The notes under the pieces are model-generated. The model saw nothing but the letters and a program-made list of their open reading frames with translations, searched no databases and was not told the origin of the DNA. The translations under genes were made by a program, and so were the position numbers. Of a DNA stretch of 11,865 nt, positions 1 to 5,597 are shown piece after piece. Source of the DNA: an uncultured Dysosmobacter sp. (GTDB taxonomy: Bacteria; Bacillota; Clostridia; Oscillospirales; Oscillospiraceae). Numbering within the stretch: position 1 is the stretch's first letter; every line of letters starts with the position of its first letter. Where the stretch lies: NCBI GenBank assembly GCA_934597465.1, contig CAKTSC010000025.1, positions 1-11,865 of the forward strand. Reading direction: 5' to 3'.

Positions 1-833
1 TCCGCATCCTGGTGGACTGCGCCAAGGGTGCCGCGTCCGCGACCGCGCCGGAGCTTTTCGGCCGCTTCCATGCCCACACGGACTTCATCCACCGGGATCC
101 CGACGGTGTCAACATCAACAGCCGCTGCGGCTCCACCCACATGGAGGATCTGGCGCGCCAGGTGGTGCAGGGGGGCTATGACGTGGGCGTTGCCTTTGAC
201 GGCGACGCCGACCGCTGCCTGCTGGTAGACGAGACCGGCGGCATCATCGACGGTGACAAGGTCATGGCCGTCTGCGGCGCGGACTTAAAGCGCCGGGGCC
301 AGCTCATCGGCAACGCCATCGTGGCCACCGTCATGAGCAACCTGGGTCTCCATGAGTTCTGCCGCAACGAGGGCATCGACCTTATCTGCACTGCCGTGGG
401 CGACCGCAACGTGCTGGAAGAGATGCTCCGCCACGACTACCGCATCGGCGGCGAGCAGTCTGGCCACACCATCTTTACGGGGCTCGAGACCACCGGCGAC
501 GGCGAGGTCACAGCCCTGCAGTTCCTCCGCGTCCTGGCGGAGAGCGGGAAGCGCGCCAGCGTCCTGGCCTCTGTCTGCCCCACCTATCCCCAGGTGCTCC
601 TCAATGTGGAGGTGCCCCACAGCGGCGGTGTGAAGGAGGCCATCATGGCATCTGACGCCCTGGCCCGGGCCATCCGGGCGGAGGAGGAGAAGCTGGGGGA
701 TTCCGGCCGCATCCTGGTGCGTCCCTCCGGCACCGAGGCCCTGATCCGGGTCATGGCGGAGGCAAAAACCGAGGCCGAAGCCCGCAAATGCGCCGAAACT
801 CTGGCCGATACCATAAAATCACTAAAATTTTGA
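1..833 (+). CDS. glmM: phosphoglucosamine mutase, C-terminal part (5' truncated by window)
   Basis: GlmM converts glucosamine-6-phosphate to glucosamine-1-phosphate in the cytoplasm, feeding UDP-GlcNAc and peptidoglycan synthesis. The reading frame is open from base 3 and gives 276 residues, against about 450 for the family, so roughly the first 170 residues, with the phosphorylated active-site serine, lie upstream of the window. Visible family signatures, in fragment numbering, are the metal-binding loop DGDADR (66-71), the sugar-binding GEQSGH (150-155) and the C-terminal phosphate-binding RPSGTE followed by LIRVM (from 240). The GEQSGH wording and the C-terminal loop favour GlmM over phosphomannomutase or phosphoglucomutase, though the broader alpha-D-phosphohexomutase family cannot be wholly excluded from a fragment. 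I see no clear terminator before the next promoter. Confidence 0.93.
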   Translation, partial: RILVDCAKGAASATAPELFGRFHAHTDFIHRDPDGVNINSRCGSTHMEDLARQVVQGGYDVGVAFDGDADRCLLVDETGGIIDGDKVMAVCGADLKRRGQLIGNAIVATVMSNLGLHEFCRNEGIDLICTAVGDRNVLEEMLRHDYRIGGEQSGHTIFTGLETTGDGEVTALQFLRVLAESGKRASVLASVCPTYPQVLLNVEVPHSGGVKEAIMASDALARAIRAEEEKLGDSGRILVRPSGTEALIRVMAEAKTEAEARKCAETLADTIKSLKF

Positions 834-863
834 GGGCTTTTTCCGCGGCTTTTGATAATTTGC

Positions 864-893
864 TTGACAATTCACGGAAATGATAGGTATAAT
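864..893 (+). promoter_or_regulatory. Consensus vegetative promoter for the SigH-like gene
   Basis: A perfect TTGACA (864-869) and a perfect TATAAT (888-893) are separated by 18 nt in an AT-rich stretch. The only downstream gene is the sigma factor. Its ATG begins 5 nt after the -10 box, so the predicted transcription start falls on or next to the start codon. Confidence 0.85.
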
Positions 894-898
894 GGACT

Positions 899-1537
899 AT
901 GTGCAATAGGAACGACCATCCCATAGCGCCCGGCGGTACACCGGACGAGACGCTCTGCCGCTTGGCGGGGGAGGGAGACCGGGACGCCGAGGAGCTCCTG
1001 GTGGCCCGCTATACCCGTCTTGTGCGCACCTGTGCCCGTCCGCTCTTTCTCATCGGCGGCGACAGTGAGGATCTCACTCAGGAGGGAATGATCGGCCTCA
1101 TGCACGCCATTCGGGAGTACCGCCCTGACCGGGCCGCATCCTTCCGTACCTTTGCGGAGGTCTGCATCCGACGCCGTCTGAGTTCCGCCCTGCGGGACGC
1201 CCACAGCGGCAAGCACACCCCCTTGAACCGTTCGGTTCCCTTGGATATGCCCTTCTTTGATCCTGATTCCTACACCTATGGCGCCCAGCAGTTGGCTAGC
1301 CGCGATCCGGAAGAACTCCTCATTGACCGGGAACGGGCCCGCAGCCTTTTGTCCGGTGTCCGGAAACAGTTGTCCGAGTTTGAAGCAAAGATTTTGGGGT
1401 ACTATTTAGACGGTCTTTCTTGTCGGGAAATTGCCGAAACCGCAGGCATCTCCCCAAAGTCCGTGGACAACGCTGTGCAGCGCATCCGGCGCAAAACGGC
1501 ACAGCATCTTCTTTCCGGCGATTTCAGCGGCAGCTGA
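899..1537 (+). CDS. RNA polymerase sigma factor, SigH (Spo0H)-like
   Basis: This is a 212-residue sigma-70 family factor. Region 2 is recognisable from about residue 57 (EDLTQEGMIGL, then FRTFAEVCIRRRL), covering core binding and -10 recognition. A helix-turn-helix of region 4 lies at about 173-199 (LSCREIAETAGISPKSVDN) for -35 recognition. Length and the GGDSEDLTQEGMIGL wording resemble clostridial SigH, the early stationary-phase and sporulation sigma factor; a related alternative sigma factor is possible, so no symbol is given. The ATG at 899 is chosen because conserved N-terminal sequence (LCRLAGEGDRDAEELL) starts soon after it. No ribosome binding site precedes it, and the consensus promoter ends 5 nt upstream, which suggests a leaderless mRNA. 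The zinc-ribbon gene follows after 36 nt and may be co-transcribed. Confidence 0.88.
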   Translation: MCNRNDHPIAPGGTPDETLCRLAGEGDRDAEELLVARYTRLVRTCARPLFLIGGDSEDLTQEGMIGLMHAIREYRPDRAASFRTFAEVCIRRRLSSALRDAHSGKHTPLNRSVPLDMPFFDPDSYTYGAQQLASRDPEELLIDRERARSLLSGVRKQLSEFEAKILGYYLDGLSCREIAETAGISPKSVDNAVQRIRRKTAQHLLSGDFSGS

Positions 1538-1573
1538 ACGCATATATATTTTTCTCAAAGAGAGGGTATCATC

Positions 1574-1852
1574 ATGTACGAAGACAAGACCTTAGTTTGC
1601 AAAGAGTGCGGCCAGGAGTTCGTGTTCACCGCCGGTGAGCAGGAGTTCTACGCTGAGCGCGGCTTCCAGAACGAGCCCCAGCGCTGCAAGGCCTGCCGTG
1701 ACGCCCGCAAGGCCGCTGCCCGTGGCCCCCGGGAGTATTTCACCGCTACCTGCGCTGCCTGCGGCGGCGAGGCGAAGGTTCCCTTCGAGCCCAAGTCCGA
1801 CCGTCCCGTCTACTGCAGCGAGTGCTTCGCCAAGATGCGTGAGCAGCACTGA
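1574..1852 (+). CDS. Small double zinc-ribbon protein of unknown function
   Basis: This 92-residue protein carries eight cysteines in four CxxC pairs: C9/C12 with C38/C41, and C60/C63 with C81/C84. That arrangement fits two successive four-cysteine zinc-binding modules. No catalytic domain, signal peptide or membrane segment is visible, so it is probably a cytoplasmic nucleic-acid- or protein-binding factor. Similar small proteins are common in Clostridia (family knowledge); their role is unknown to me. The start is supported by a purine-rich AGAGAGGG ribosome binding site about 8 nt before the ATG. It lies 36 nt after the sigma factor gene and ends just before a strong terminator, so the two may form one transcript. 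Confidence 0.88.
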   Translation: MYEDKTLVCKECGQEFVFTAGEQEFYAERGFQNEPQRCKACRDARKAAARGPREYFTATCAACGGEAKVPFEPKSDRPVYCSECFAKMREQH

Positions 1853-1872
1853 TCTGCAAACAAAGTCTGCTG

Positions 1873-1902
1873 AAAGGCCGCCCATCCGGGCGGCCTTTTT
1901 TT
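1873..1902 (+). terminator. Rho-independent terminator after the zinc-ribbon gene
   Basis: A perfect 8-bp GC stem, GGCCGCCC (1876-1883) with GGGCGGCC (1888-1895), closes a 4-nt ATCC loop. A 3-bp A/T extension follows and then a run of seven T. It closes the housekeeping block and insulates it from the CRISPR-Cas locus. Confidence 0.93.
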
Positions 1903-2208
1903 GCGCCCAAACGCAAGAAGCACGGCAGGGAATGCGACCAGGGCGGAAGGGAAGAGGCAAAGCAGAGAAAGGAGAAGGACGCGGAACGGAAAAAGGGATA
2001 GGCACCCAAAGAAGTGGGAACGGTCAGAGTAAAAAGCCGGAAAAGGGGCTAGGGGGAAGCGTGGTGAAAATCGGCGTCAAGCAGGAATTCCAGAAAACAG
2101 AAGCCTTGGAGTTTCCCAAAAAATCGCCCAAAAAAAGCGTTCAAAGATTCCCCCACAATCGGCGCCGATTTTTAAATTTTTCCGTTTTTTCTGCAAAATT
2201 CCCCGTTT
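1903..2208. other. Non-coding, purine-rich stretch upstream of cas3
   Basis: No convincing gene is present. From about 1914 to 2040 the plus strand is almost free of T (about five in 127 nt) and rich in A and G. From about 2110 it becomes A- and T-rich, with A- and T-tracts around a 14-bp perfect palindrome at 2157-2170 (AATCGGC and its complement), followed by TTT. The palindrome could be a protein-binding site or a weak terminator. Open frames here are low-complexity and lack good ribosome binding sites. Confidence 0.6.
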
Positions 2209-2242
2209 TGTCCTGTTTATGGGACAGTTCTTCTGCTATGGT
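2209..2242 (+). promoter_or_regulatory. Possible cas3 promoter with overlapping inverted-repeat operator
   Basis: TGTCC (2209-2213) and GGACA (2222-2226) form a perfect 5-bp inverted repeat around 8 nt. An extended -10-like element, TGC followed by TATGGT (2237-2242), lies downstream. The matching -35 position, 17 nt upstream (TGTTTA, 2214-2219), is weak and lies inside the inverted repeat, so a bound dimer could block RNA polymerase. The transcript would have a 5' leader of roughly 85 nt before cas3. The promoter call is tentative. Confidence 0.35.
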
Positions 2243-2316
2243 GAAAACAGCACAAAACCCGCCAATTCCCTTGTGAAATTTTGGTGGATATGGCAAAATT
2301 AAAGAAAAACCAACAA

Positions 2317-2322
2317 AGGAGG
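2317..2322 (+). promoter_or_regulatory. Ribosome binding site that fixes the cas3 start
   Basis: AGGAGG lies 9 nt before the GTG at 2332. The frame is open further upstream to a TTG at 2281 and an ATG at 2290, but neither has a comparable site, so GTG 2332 is the likely start. Confidence 0.8.
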
Positions 2323-2331
2323 GCCAAAACC

Positions 2332-4566
2332 GTGGAAAAATTCGAAAACGGATTTTTTTCCCAAGGCGTTCCGGACATCCCCCGTTACTGCGCCCACGTC
2401 CGACCCGATCCTGAAGATCCGGAGGATCCCGCGAAGGCAAGCTACCAGAGCGTCGCGGAGCACGAGGAGGGGGTGGCAGCGCTCTGTGCCGGCTTCGCAG
2501 CGGATTTCGGTGCGGAGGAAGACGGTAAGGTCGTTGGACTCACCCACGATGACGGAAAGTGTACCAACGGCTACCAGGATCGTCTGCTGCGGGGTGGAAA
2601 AATTGTGGATCACGCCACAGCCGGTGCCATCCGCTGTCTCACGCTGGGCCGGGGATATGCGGCAGCCTGCGTCATGGGGCACCACACCGGGCTTCTGGAT
2701 CTGGGAAATCCAAGAACTGACCGGGCCGGTGATCCGACCTTCTTCGGAAGACTTCGGAAAGGGCAGGCGGAACACTATCTGGAGCACTGCGGCAGCAGCG
2801 GGATCCGTCTGCCAGAGCTCACCGGGCCATGCCCGGCTCCGCAGGATCGGCTGAAAGCCTCCTTCTGGACGCGGATGCTCTACTCCTGCCTGGTGGACGC
2901 GGATTTTCTGGACACCGAGCAATTCATGATGGGTGACCGGGGCCGCGGCGGGTACGAGGACATCCCGGCCCTGCTCTCTAAGCTCCGGACACACATCGCA
3001 CCCTGGCAAGCACCGGAGACAGAACTGAACCGCCTTCGCTGCGAGATCCTGAATACCTGCCTGGCGGCCGGGAAACGGGAACGCGGCATCTATACCCTGA
3101 CCGTTCCCACCGGCGGCGGCAAGACGGTGGCTTCCCTGGCTTTCGCTCTGCGCCACGCGGCGGAGCACGGGATGCACCGGGTGATCTACGTGATCCCCTA
3201 CACCTCCATCATCGAGCAGAATGCCGAGGTCTTCCGGGATATCCTGGGGGACGGCAATGTGCTGGAGCACCACTCCGGCGTGCAGTTTGATCTCTCCGAC
3301 GGCGCATCGCCGGAGGAGATCCGGCGGGCGTTGGCCACGGAAAACTGGGAGATGCCGGTGGTGGTCACCACTGCGGTACAGTTTTTTGAATCCCTGTACG
3401 CAAACCGCTCCTCCCGCTGCCGCAAGCTCCACAATCTGGCAAACAGCGTTGTGATCTTTGATGAGGCGCAGATGCTGCCCCTGCCCCAGCTCCGCCCCTG
3501 CGTGGCAGCCATCGCGTCTCTGGCGGAACAGTTCCGCTCCACCGTGGTACTCTGCACAGCGACCCAGCCCTGCCTGAATGACCTGCTGCAAGCTTACGCG
3601 CCGGGGCTCGCCGTCCGGGAGCTCTGCCCGCAGACCAGCACTCTCTATGACCGCTTCCGGCGGGTCGTTTTCCGGCGGGAGGGCGTGTTGGAGGACACGG
3701 AAGTTGCCCGCCGGATGGCGGAGCATTCCCAGATCCTATGTATCGTCAACAGCCGCAAGGCGGCGCAGGAGATCTTCCGGCTCCTGCCGGAGGAGGGAAG
3801 CTTCCACCTCTCCACCCTGATGGTTCCCGCCCAGCGCCAGGAGATCCTGCGGGAGATCCGCCGCCGCTTAAGAGAGGGGGATCCCTGCCGGGTGGTATCC
3901 ACCTCCCTCATCGAAGCCGGAGTGGACGTGGACTTTCCGGCAGTCTTCCGGGAGCTGGCGGGACTGGATTCCATCCTGCAGGCGGCAGGCCGCTGCAACC
4001 GGGAGGGGAAGCGGGACCCGGAGGACAGCGTCGTTACCATCTTTGAGCGGACGGAGCTGCCGCCGAAGCTCTTCCGGACGGCTATCGGTTCCGCCCGGGA
4101 GGCCCTGGCGGACGGCCGGGATCCCGGAGATCCGGAGACCATGGAGCGTTACTTCCGGAGCCTTCGGAGCCTTACCGGTGACACCCTGGACCAGCAGGGG
4201 ATCGTGAAGGCGTTTGAAAAAGGGATCGATGGCTGCGAGATGCCTTTCCGGACAGTTTCGGAGAAGTTCCATCTCATCGACCGGAATACCACCACGGTTT
4301 ACATCCCCTGCGGCGAAGGCGCGGCGCTGATCAAACAGCTTCAGGCTGGAGAATGCTCCCAGCAGCTTTACCGCCAGTTGGGGCGCTACGGAGTCTCTAT
4401 CTATGAGGGACACCTTCGGGCCCTGCAGGCGGCCGGAGCCTTGCTGACGGCACGGGAAGTCCCGGCACTGGATCGCGACAGCGTGATCCTGCGCGATATC
4501 TGTCTTTACAGTGAGACCCTGGGGCTTTCCTTGGAGCCGGAAAGCGGACGGGCAGAGTTTATTTGA
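2332..4566 (+). CDS. cas3: Type I-C CRISPR-associated nuclease-helicase Cas3
   Basis: Cas3 is recruited by Cascade bound to target DNA, nicks the displaced strand, then unwinds and degrades it. The 744-residue protein has the usual HD nuclease plus superfamily 2 helicase order. HD domain: H44, the HD pair H72-D73 in THDDGK, DH at 93-94 and HH at 117-118. Helicase: Walker A TGGGKT (K264), the DEAQ box at 377-380 typical of many CRISPR Cas3 proteins, the CTATQP motif, and motif VI QAAGRCNREG (550-559). All key residues are present, so it should be active. GTG is chosen as start because of a strong AGGAGG 9 nt upstream. The gene is separated from cas5 by 365 nt that hold divergent elements, so cas3 is probably transcribed apart from the Cascade operon. 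Confidence 0.96.
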   Translation: MEKFENGFFSQGVPDIPRYCAHVRPDPEDPEDPAKASYQSVAEHEEGVAALCAGFAADFGAEEDGKVVGLTHDDGKCTNGYQDRLLRGGKIVDHATAGAIRCLTLGRGYAAACVMGHHTGLLDLGNPRTDRAGDPTFFGRLRKGQAEHYLEHCGSSGIRLPELTGPCPAPQDRLKASFWTRMLYSCLVDADFLDTEQFMMGDRGRGGYEDIPALLSKLRTHIAPWQAPETELNRLRCEILNTCLAAGKRERGIYTLTVPTGGGKTVASLAFALRHAAEHGMHRVIYVIPYTSIIEQNAEVFRDILGDGNVLEHHSGVQFDLSDGASPEEIRRALATENWEMPVVVTTAVQFFESLYANRSSRCRKLHNLANSVVIFDEAQMLPLPQLRPCVAAIASLAEQFRSTVVLCTATQPCLNDLLQAYAPGLAVRELCPQTSTLYDRFRRVVFRREGVLEDTEVARRMAEHSQILCIVNSRKAAQEIFRLLPEEGSFHLSTLMVPAQRQEILREIRRRLREGDPCRVVSTSLIEAGVDVDFPAVFRELAGLDSILQAAGRCNREGKRDPEDSVVTIFERTELPPKLFRTAIGSAREALADGRDPGDPETMERYFRSLRSLTGDTLDQQGIVKAFEKGIDGCEMPFRTVSEKFHLIDRNTTTVYIPCGEGAALIKQLQAGECSQQLYRQLGRYGVSIYEGHLRALQAAGALLTAREVPALDRDSVILRDICLYSETLGLSLEPESGRAEFI

Positions 4567-4573
4567 CAGCTCC

Positions 4574-4618
4574 AAAAATAATTGAACGGACAAGTACATC
4601 GTACTCATCCGTCCAATT
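4574..4618 (-). terminator. Terminator-like hairpin of the minus-strand pseudo-crRNA
   Basis: Bases 4580-4618 form a long hairpin: 11 bp with one G-U pair, two wobble pairs, 5 bp and a 3-nt loop. Read on the minus strand it is followed by A and five T (4578-4574), as in a Rho-independent terminator. On the plus strand it is followed by CCTTACC, not a T-run, so it fits an RNA coming from the cas5 side better than the end of cas3. It might still slow polymerase leaving cas3. Confidence 0.7.
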
Positions 4619-4642
4619 CCTTACCGAGAAAACACAAATATT

Positions 4643-4683
4643 ATTTCAATCCACGCCACACTCTACCCATAGCTTGCGGCGAC
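4643..4683 (-). repeat. Solitary CRISPR pseudo-repeat with an altered, extended stem
   Basis: The last 14 nt (4656 down to 4643, GCGTGGATTGAAAT) are identical to the array repeat, and the first five (GTCGC) are too. Between the shared GT and the shared 11-nt handle the array repeat folds as an 8-bp stem with a GCAA loop. Here the same space holds a 7-bp stem (CGCCGCA with TGTGGCG, one G-U), an AG/AG internal loop, a 3-bp stem and a TGGG loop. The hairpin thus ends at the same point relative to the handle, which is what Cas5c would need for cutting. Confidence 0.8.
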
Positions 4684-4704
4684 AATGACAGAGTAACACA
4701 TAAT

Positions 4705-4731
4705 CCTCTCTAAGTCTACACATATATTAAA
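4705..4731 (-). promoter_or_regulatory. Predicted target site of the pseudo-crRNA (seed match plus PAM-like TTT)
   Basis: Read on the minus strand from 4728, the site begins AATATATGTGT; the pseudo-spacer begins AATATTTGTGT. Ten of eleven seed positions match and the only mismatch is position 6, which type I effectors flip out and do not read. Beyond the seed, pairing is patchy (19 of 30 overall). The 5' flank on the same strand is TTT (4731-4729), one base from the usual type I-C PAM, TTC. Seed-only pairing would favour binding without cleavage. Confidence 0.55.
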
Positions 4732-4751
4732 GCTTTATGTTGCATTGTTAA
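4724..4751 (-). promoter_or_regulatory. Predicted minus-strand promoter of the pseudo-crRNA
   Basis: On the minus strand TTAACA (4751-4746, five of six consensus bases) and TAATAT (4729-4724, four of six) are 16 nt apart. The -10 lies inside the seed/PAM region of the predicted target, so Cascade binding there would shut this promoter off. Confidence 0.4.
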
Positions 4752-4768
4752 TTATTTTGGTGTATTCT
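4740..4768 (+). promoter_or_regulatory. Predicted promoter of the cas5-cas2 operon
   Basis: TTGCAT (4740-4745) and TATTCT (4763-4768) are 17 nt apart, a moderate match to a vegetative promoter. Its -35 lies back to back with the divergent -35 and 8 nt from the PAM-like end of the predicted Cascade target. The resulting leader of about 155 nt contains a 6-bp hairpin, GGAAGG with CCTTCC (4778-4794). It also has two AGGAGG motifs (4807-4812, 4828-4833), the second partly paired with CCTTT at 4818-4822. Confidence 0.45.
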
Positions 4769-4838
4769 GTAAAACAAGGAAGGGGATTCCTTCCAAATCC
4801 ATTGATAGGAGGTTTTGCCTTTTGCAAAGGAGGATGCT

Positions 4839-4913
4839 ATGTGGAGCTGGCAGCCAGCCATCGGTTCCCATGGCATTCTCCTTCGGCAGGGCAATCAAAT
4901 TACATCTATATGA
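4839..4913 (+). CDS. Possible 24-residue peptide upstream of cas5
   Basis: A short frame begins MWSWQPAIGSHG and has 24 codons. Its start lies 5 nt after AAAGGAGG (4826-4833), one of the strongest ribosome binding sites in the window, and its stop is 18 nt before the cas5 ATG. It would be the first frame translated from the predicted cas5 operon promoter. Part of the site can pair with CCTTT just upstream, so translation might be controlled. It has no obvious hydrophobic membrane segment and resembles nothing I recognise. It could be a leader peptide coupling translation into cas5, a toxin-like partner of the adjacent pseudo-crRNA, or chance. Only the site and the frame are seen; function is unknown. 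Confidence 0.35.
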   Translation: MWSWQPAIGSHGILLRQGNQITSI

Positions 4914-4931
4914 AAAGAAGGGAGTGATTCT

Positions 4932-5597
4932 ATGGCGATCCAGGTGGAAGTCTGGGGGGACTATGCGTGCTTCACGCGGCCCGAGATGAAGACCGAACGC
5001 GTCAGCTATGACTGCATGACGCCTTCGGCGGCCCGGGGACTGCTGGAAAGCATCTACTGGCACCCCGGACTCAGATGGGTGATCGACCGTATCCATGTCT
5101 GTGCCCCCATCCGTTTCACTAACATCCGCCGCAACGAGGTGAGGGACACGATTCCGTGGCGTAAAATCGAAACAGCAATGAAGACCGGGCAGGGGAGTGA
5201 TCTATACCTCGCCACACCCAAGAGCATCCAGCAGCGGGCGGCCATGGTACTGACGGATGTTCACTACGTCATTGACGCGCACTTCGTCATGACGGACAGT
5301 GCCGCCCCCGGCGACAATCCCGGAAAGTTTCAGGACATCCTCAAGCGGAGGCTGGAGCGGGGGCAGTTCTACAGCATGCCCTACTTCGGAACCCGGGAAT
5401 TCCCGGCGCATTTCCGCCGCTGCGAGACGCTGCCGCCCTGCCCGGAGGACTTGAAAGGAACCCGGGATCTCGGCTGGATGCTCTGGGATATGGACTACCG
5501 TGACCCGGAGAACATCACGCCGAAGTTTTTCCGGGCCGGCCTGGTGAATGGGGTCATGACCGTTCCGCCTCCGGACAGCAGGGAGGTGAGGGGATGA
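4932..5597 (+). CDS. cas5c: Type I-C Cas5 (Cas5d): crRNA-processing and handle-binding subunit
   Basis: In type I-C systems Cas6 is absent and Cas5 cuts the array transcript at the 3' base of the repeat hairpin, then stays bound to the 11-nt 5' handle in Cascade. The 221-residue protein opens with the family hallmark ACFTRPE (12-18), then RVSYD and TPSAARG (30-36), and later IRRNE (65-69). The catalytic residues described for Bacillus halodurans Cas5d are Y46, K116 and H117. Likely counterparts of the tyrosine and histidine are Y42 and H117 (YVIDAHF); the lysine is not obvious without an alignment. Start: ATG with GGGAG about 8 nt upstream. The stop overlaps the cas8 start by 4 nt (ATGA). Confidence 0.95.
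   Translation: MAIQVEVWGDYACFTRPEMKTERVSYDCMTPSAARGLLESIYWHPGLRWVIDRIHVCAPIRFTNIRRNEVRDTIPWRKIETAMKTGQGSDLYLATPKSIQQRAAMVLTDVHYVIDAHFVMTDSAAPGDNPGKFQDILKRRLERGQFYSMPYFGTREFPAHFRRCETLPPCPEDLKGTRDLGWMLWDMDYRDPENITPKFFRAGLVNGVMTVPPPDSREVRG

Larger units (their letters stand above)
4574..4717 (-). ncRNA. Predicted crRNA-like regulatory RNA (pseudo-repeat, pseudo-spacer, terminator hairpin)
   Basis: Seen: on the minus strand, a 41-nt pseudo-repeat (4683 down to 4643) ends in the same 11-nt handle, TGGATTGAAAT, as the array repeat. A 24-nt spacer-like stretch follows (4642-4619), then a terminator hairpin and T-run. Known: crRNA-like RNAs within cas loci (CreA of CreTA modules, CreR) use partial seed pairing to guide the effector to a promoter for repression rather than cleavage. 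Inferred: Cas5c would process this RNA and Cascade would carry it to the near-match at 4705-4728. The 5' end is placed at about 4717 from a predicted promoter at 4724-4751. There is no second repeat; the terminator hairpin stands where the 3' repeat hairpin of a crRNA would be. A merely decayed, inert mini-array is the main alternative. Confidence 0.65.

Noticed and set aside
2064..2276. A 70-codon frame from GTG 2064, rich in Lys and Arg, upstream of cas3
   Set aside because: Composition simply follows the A- and T-tracts, the ribosome binding site is poor, and the frame covers the predicted cas3 promoter.
2277..2286. A second possible pseudo-crRNA target near cas3 (AATTTTGGTG, 8 of 10 with the pseudo-spacer start)
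   Set aside because: Mismatches at positions 4 and 7 fall on read seed bases, and the flank TGA is not a plausible type I-C PAM.
2281..2331. N-terminal extension of cas3 to TTG 2281 or ATG 2290
   Set aside because: No good ribosome binding site for either, while GTG 2332 has AGGAGG at 9 nt; the extension is a run of Lys and Gln not needed for the HD domain.
2299..3726. Long minus-strand open frame (475 codons) opposite cas3
   Set aside because: A shadow of a GC-rich gene: it covers the Cas3 HD and helicase motifs, has no matching ribosome binding site and looks like no known protein.
4822..4989. A 55-codon frame from TTG 4822, led by AGGAGG, overlapping the start of cas5
   Set aside because: It runs 58 nt into cas5 in another frame, starts with TTG and shows no recognisable protein pattern; the 24-codon frame has the better start.
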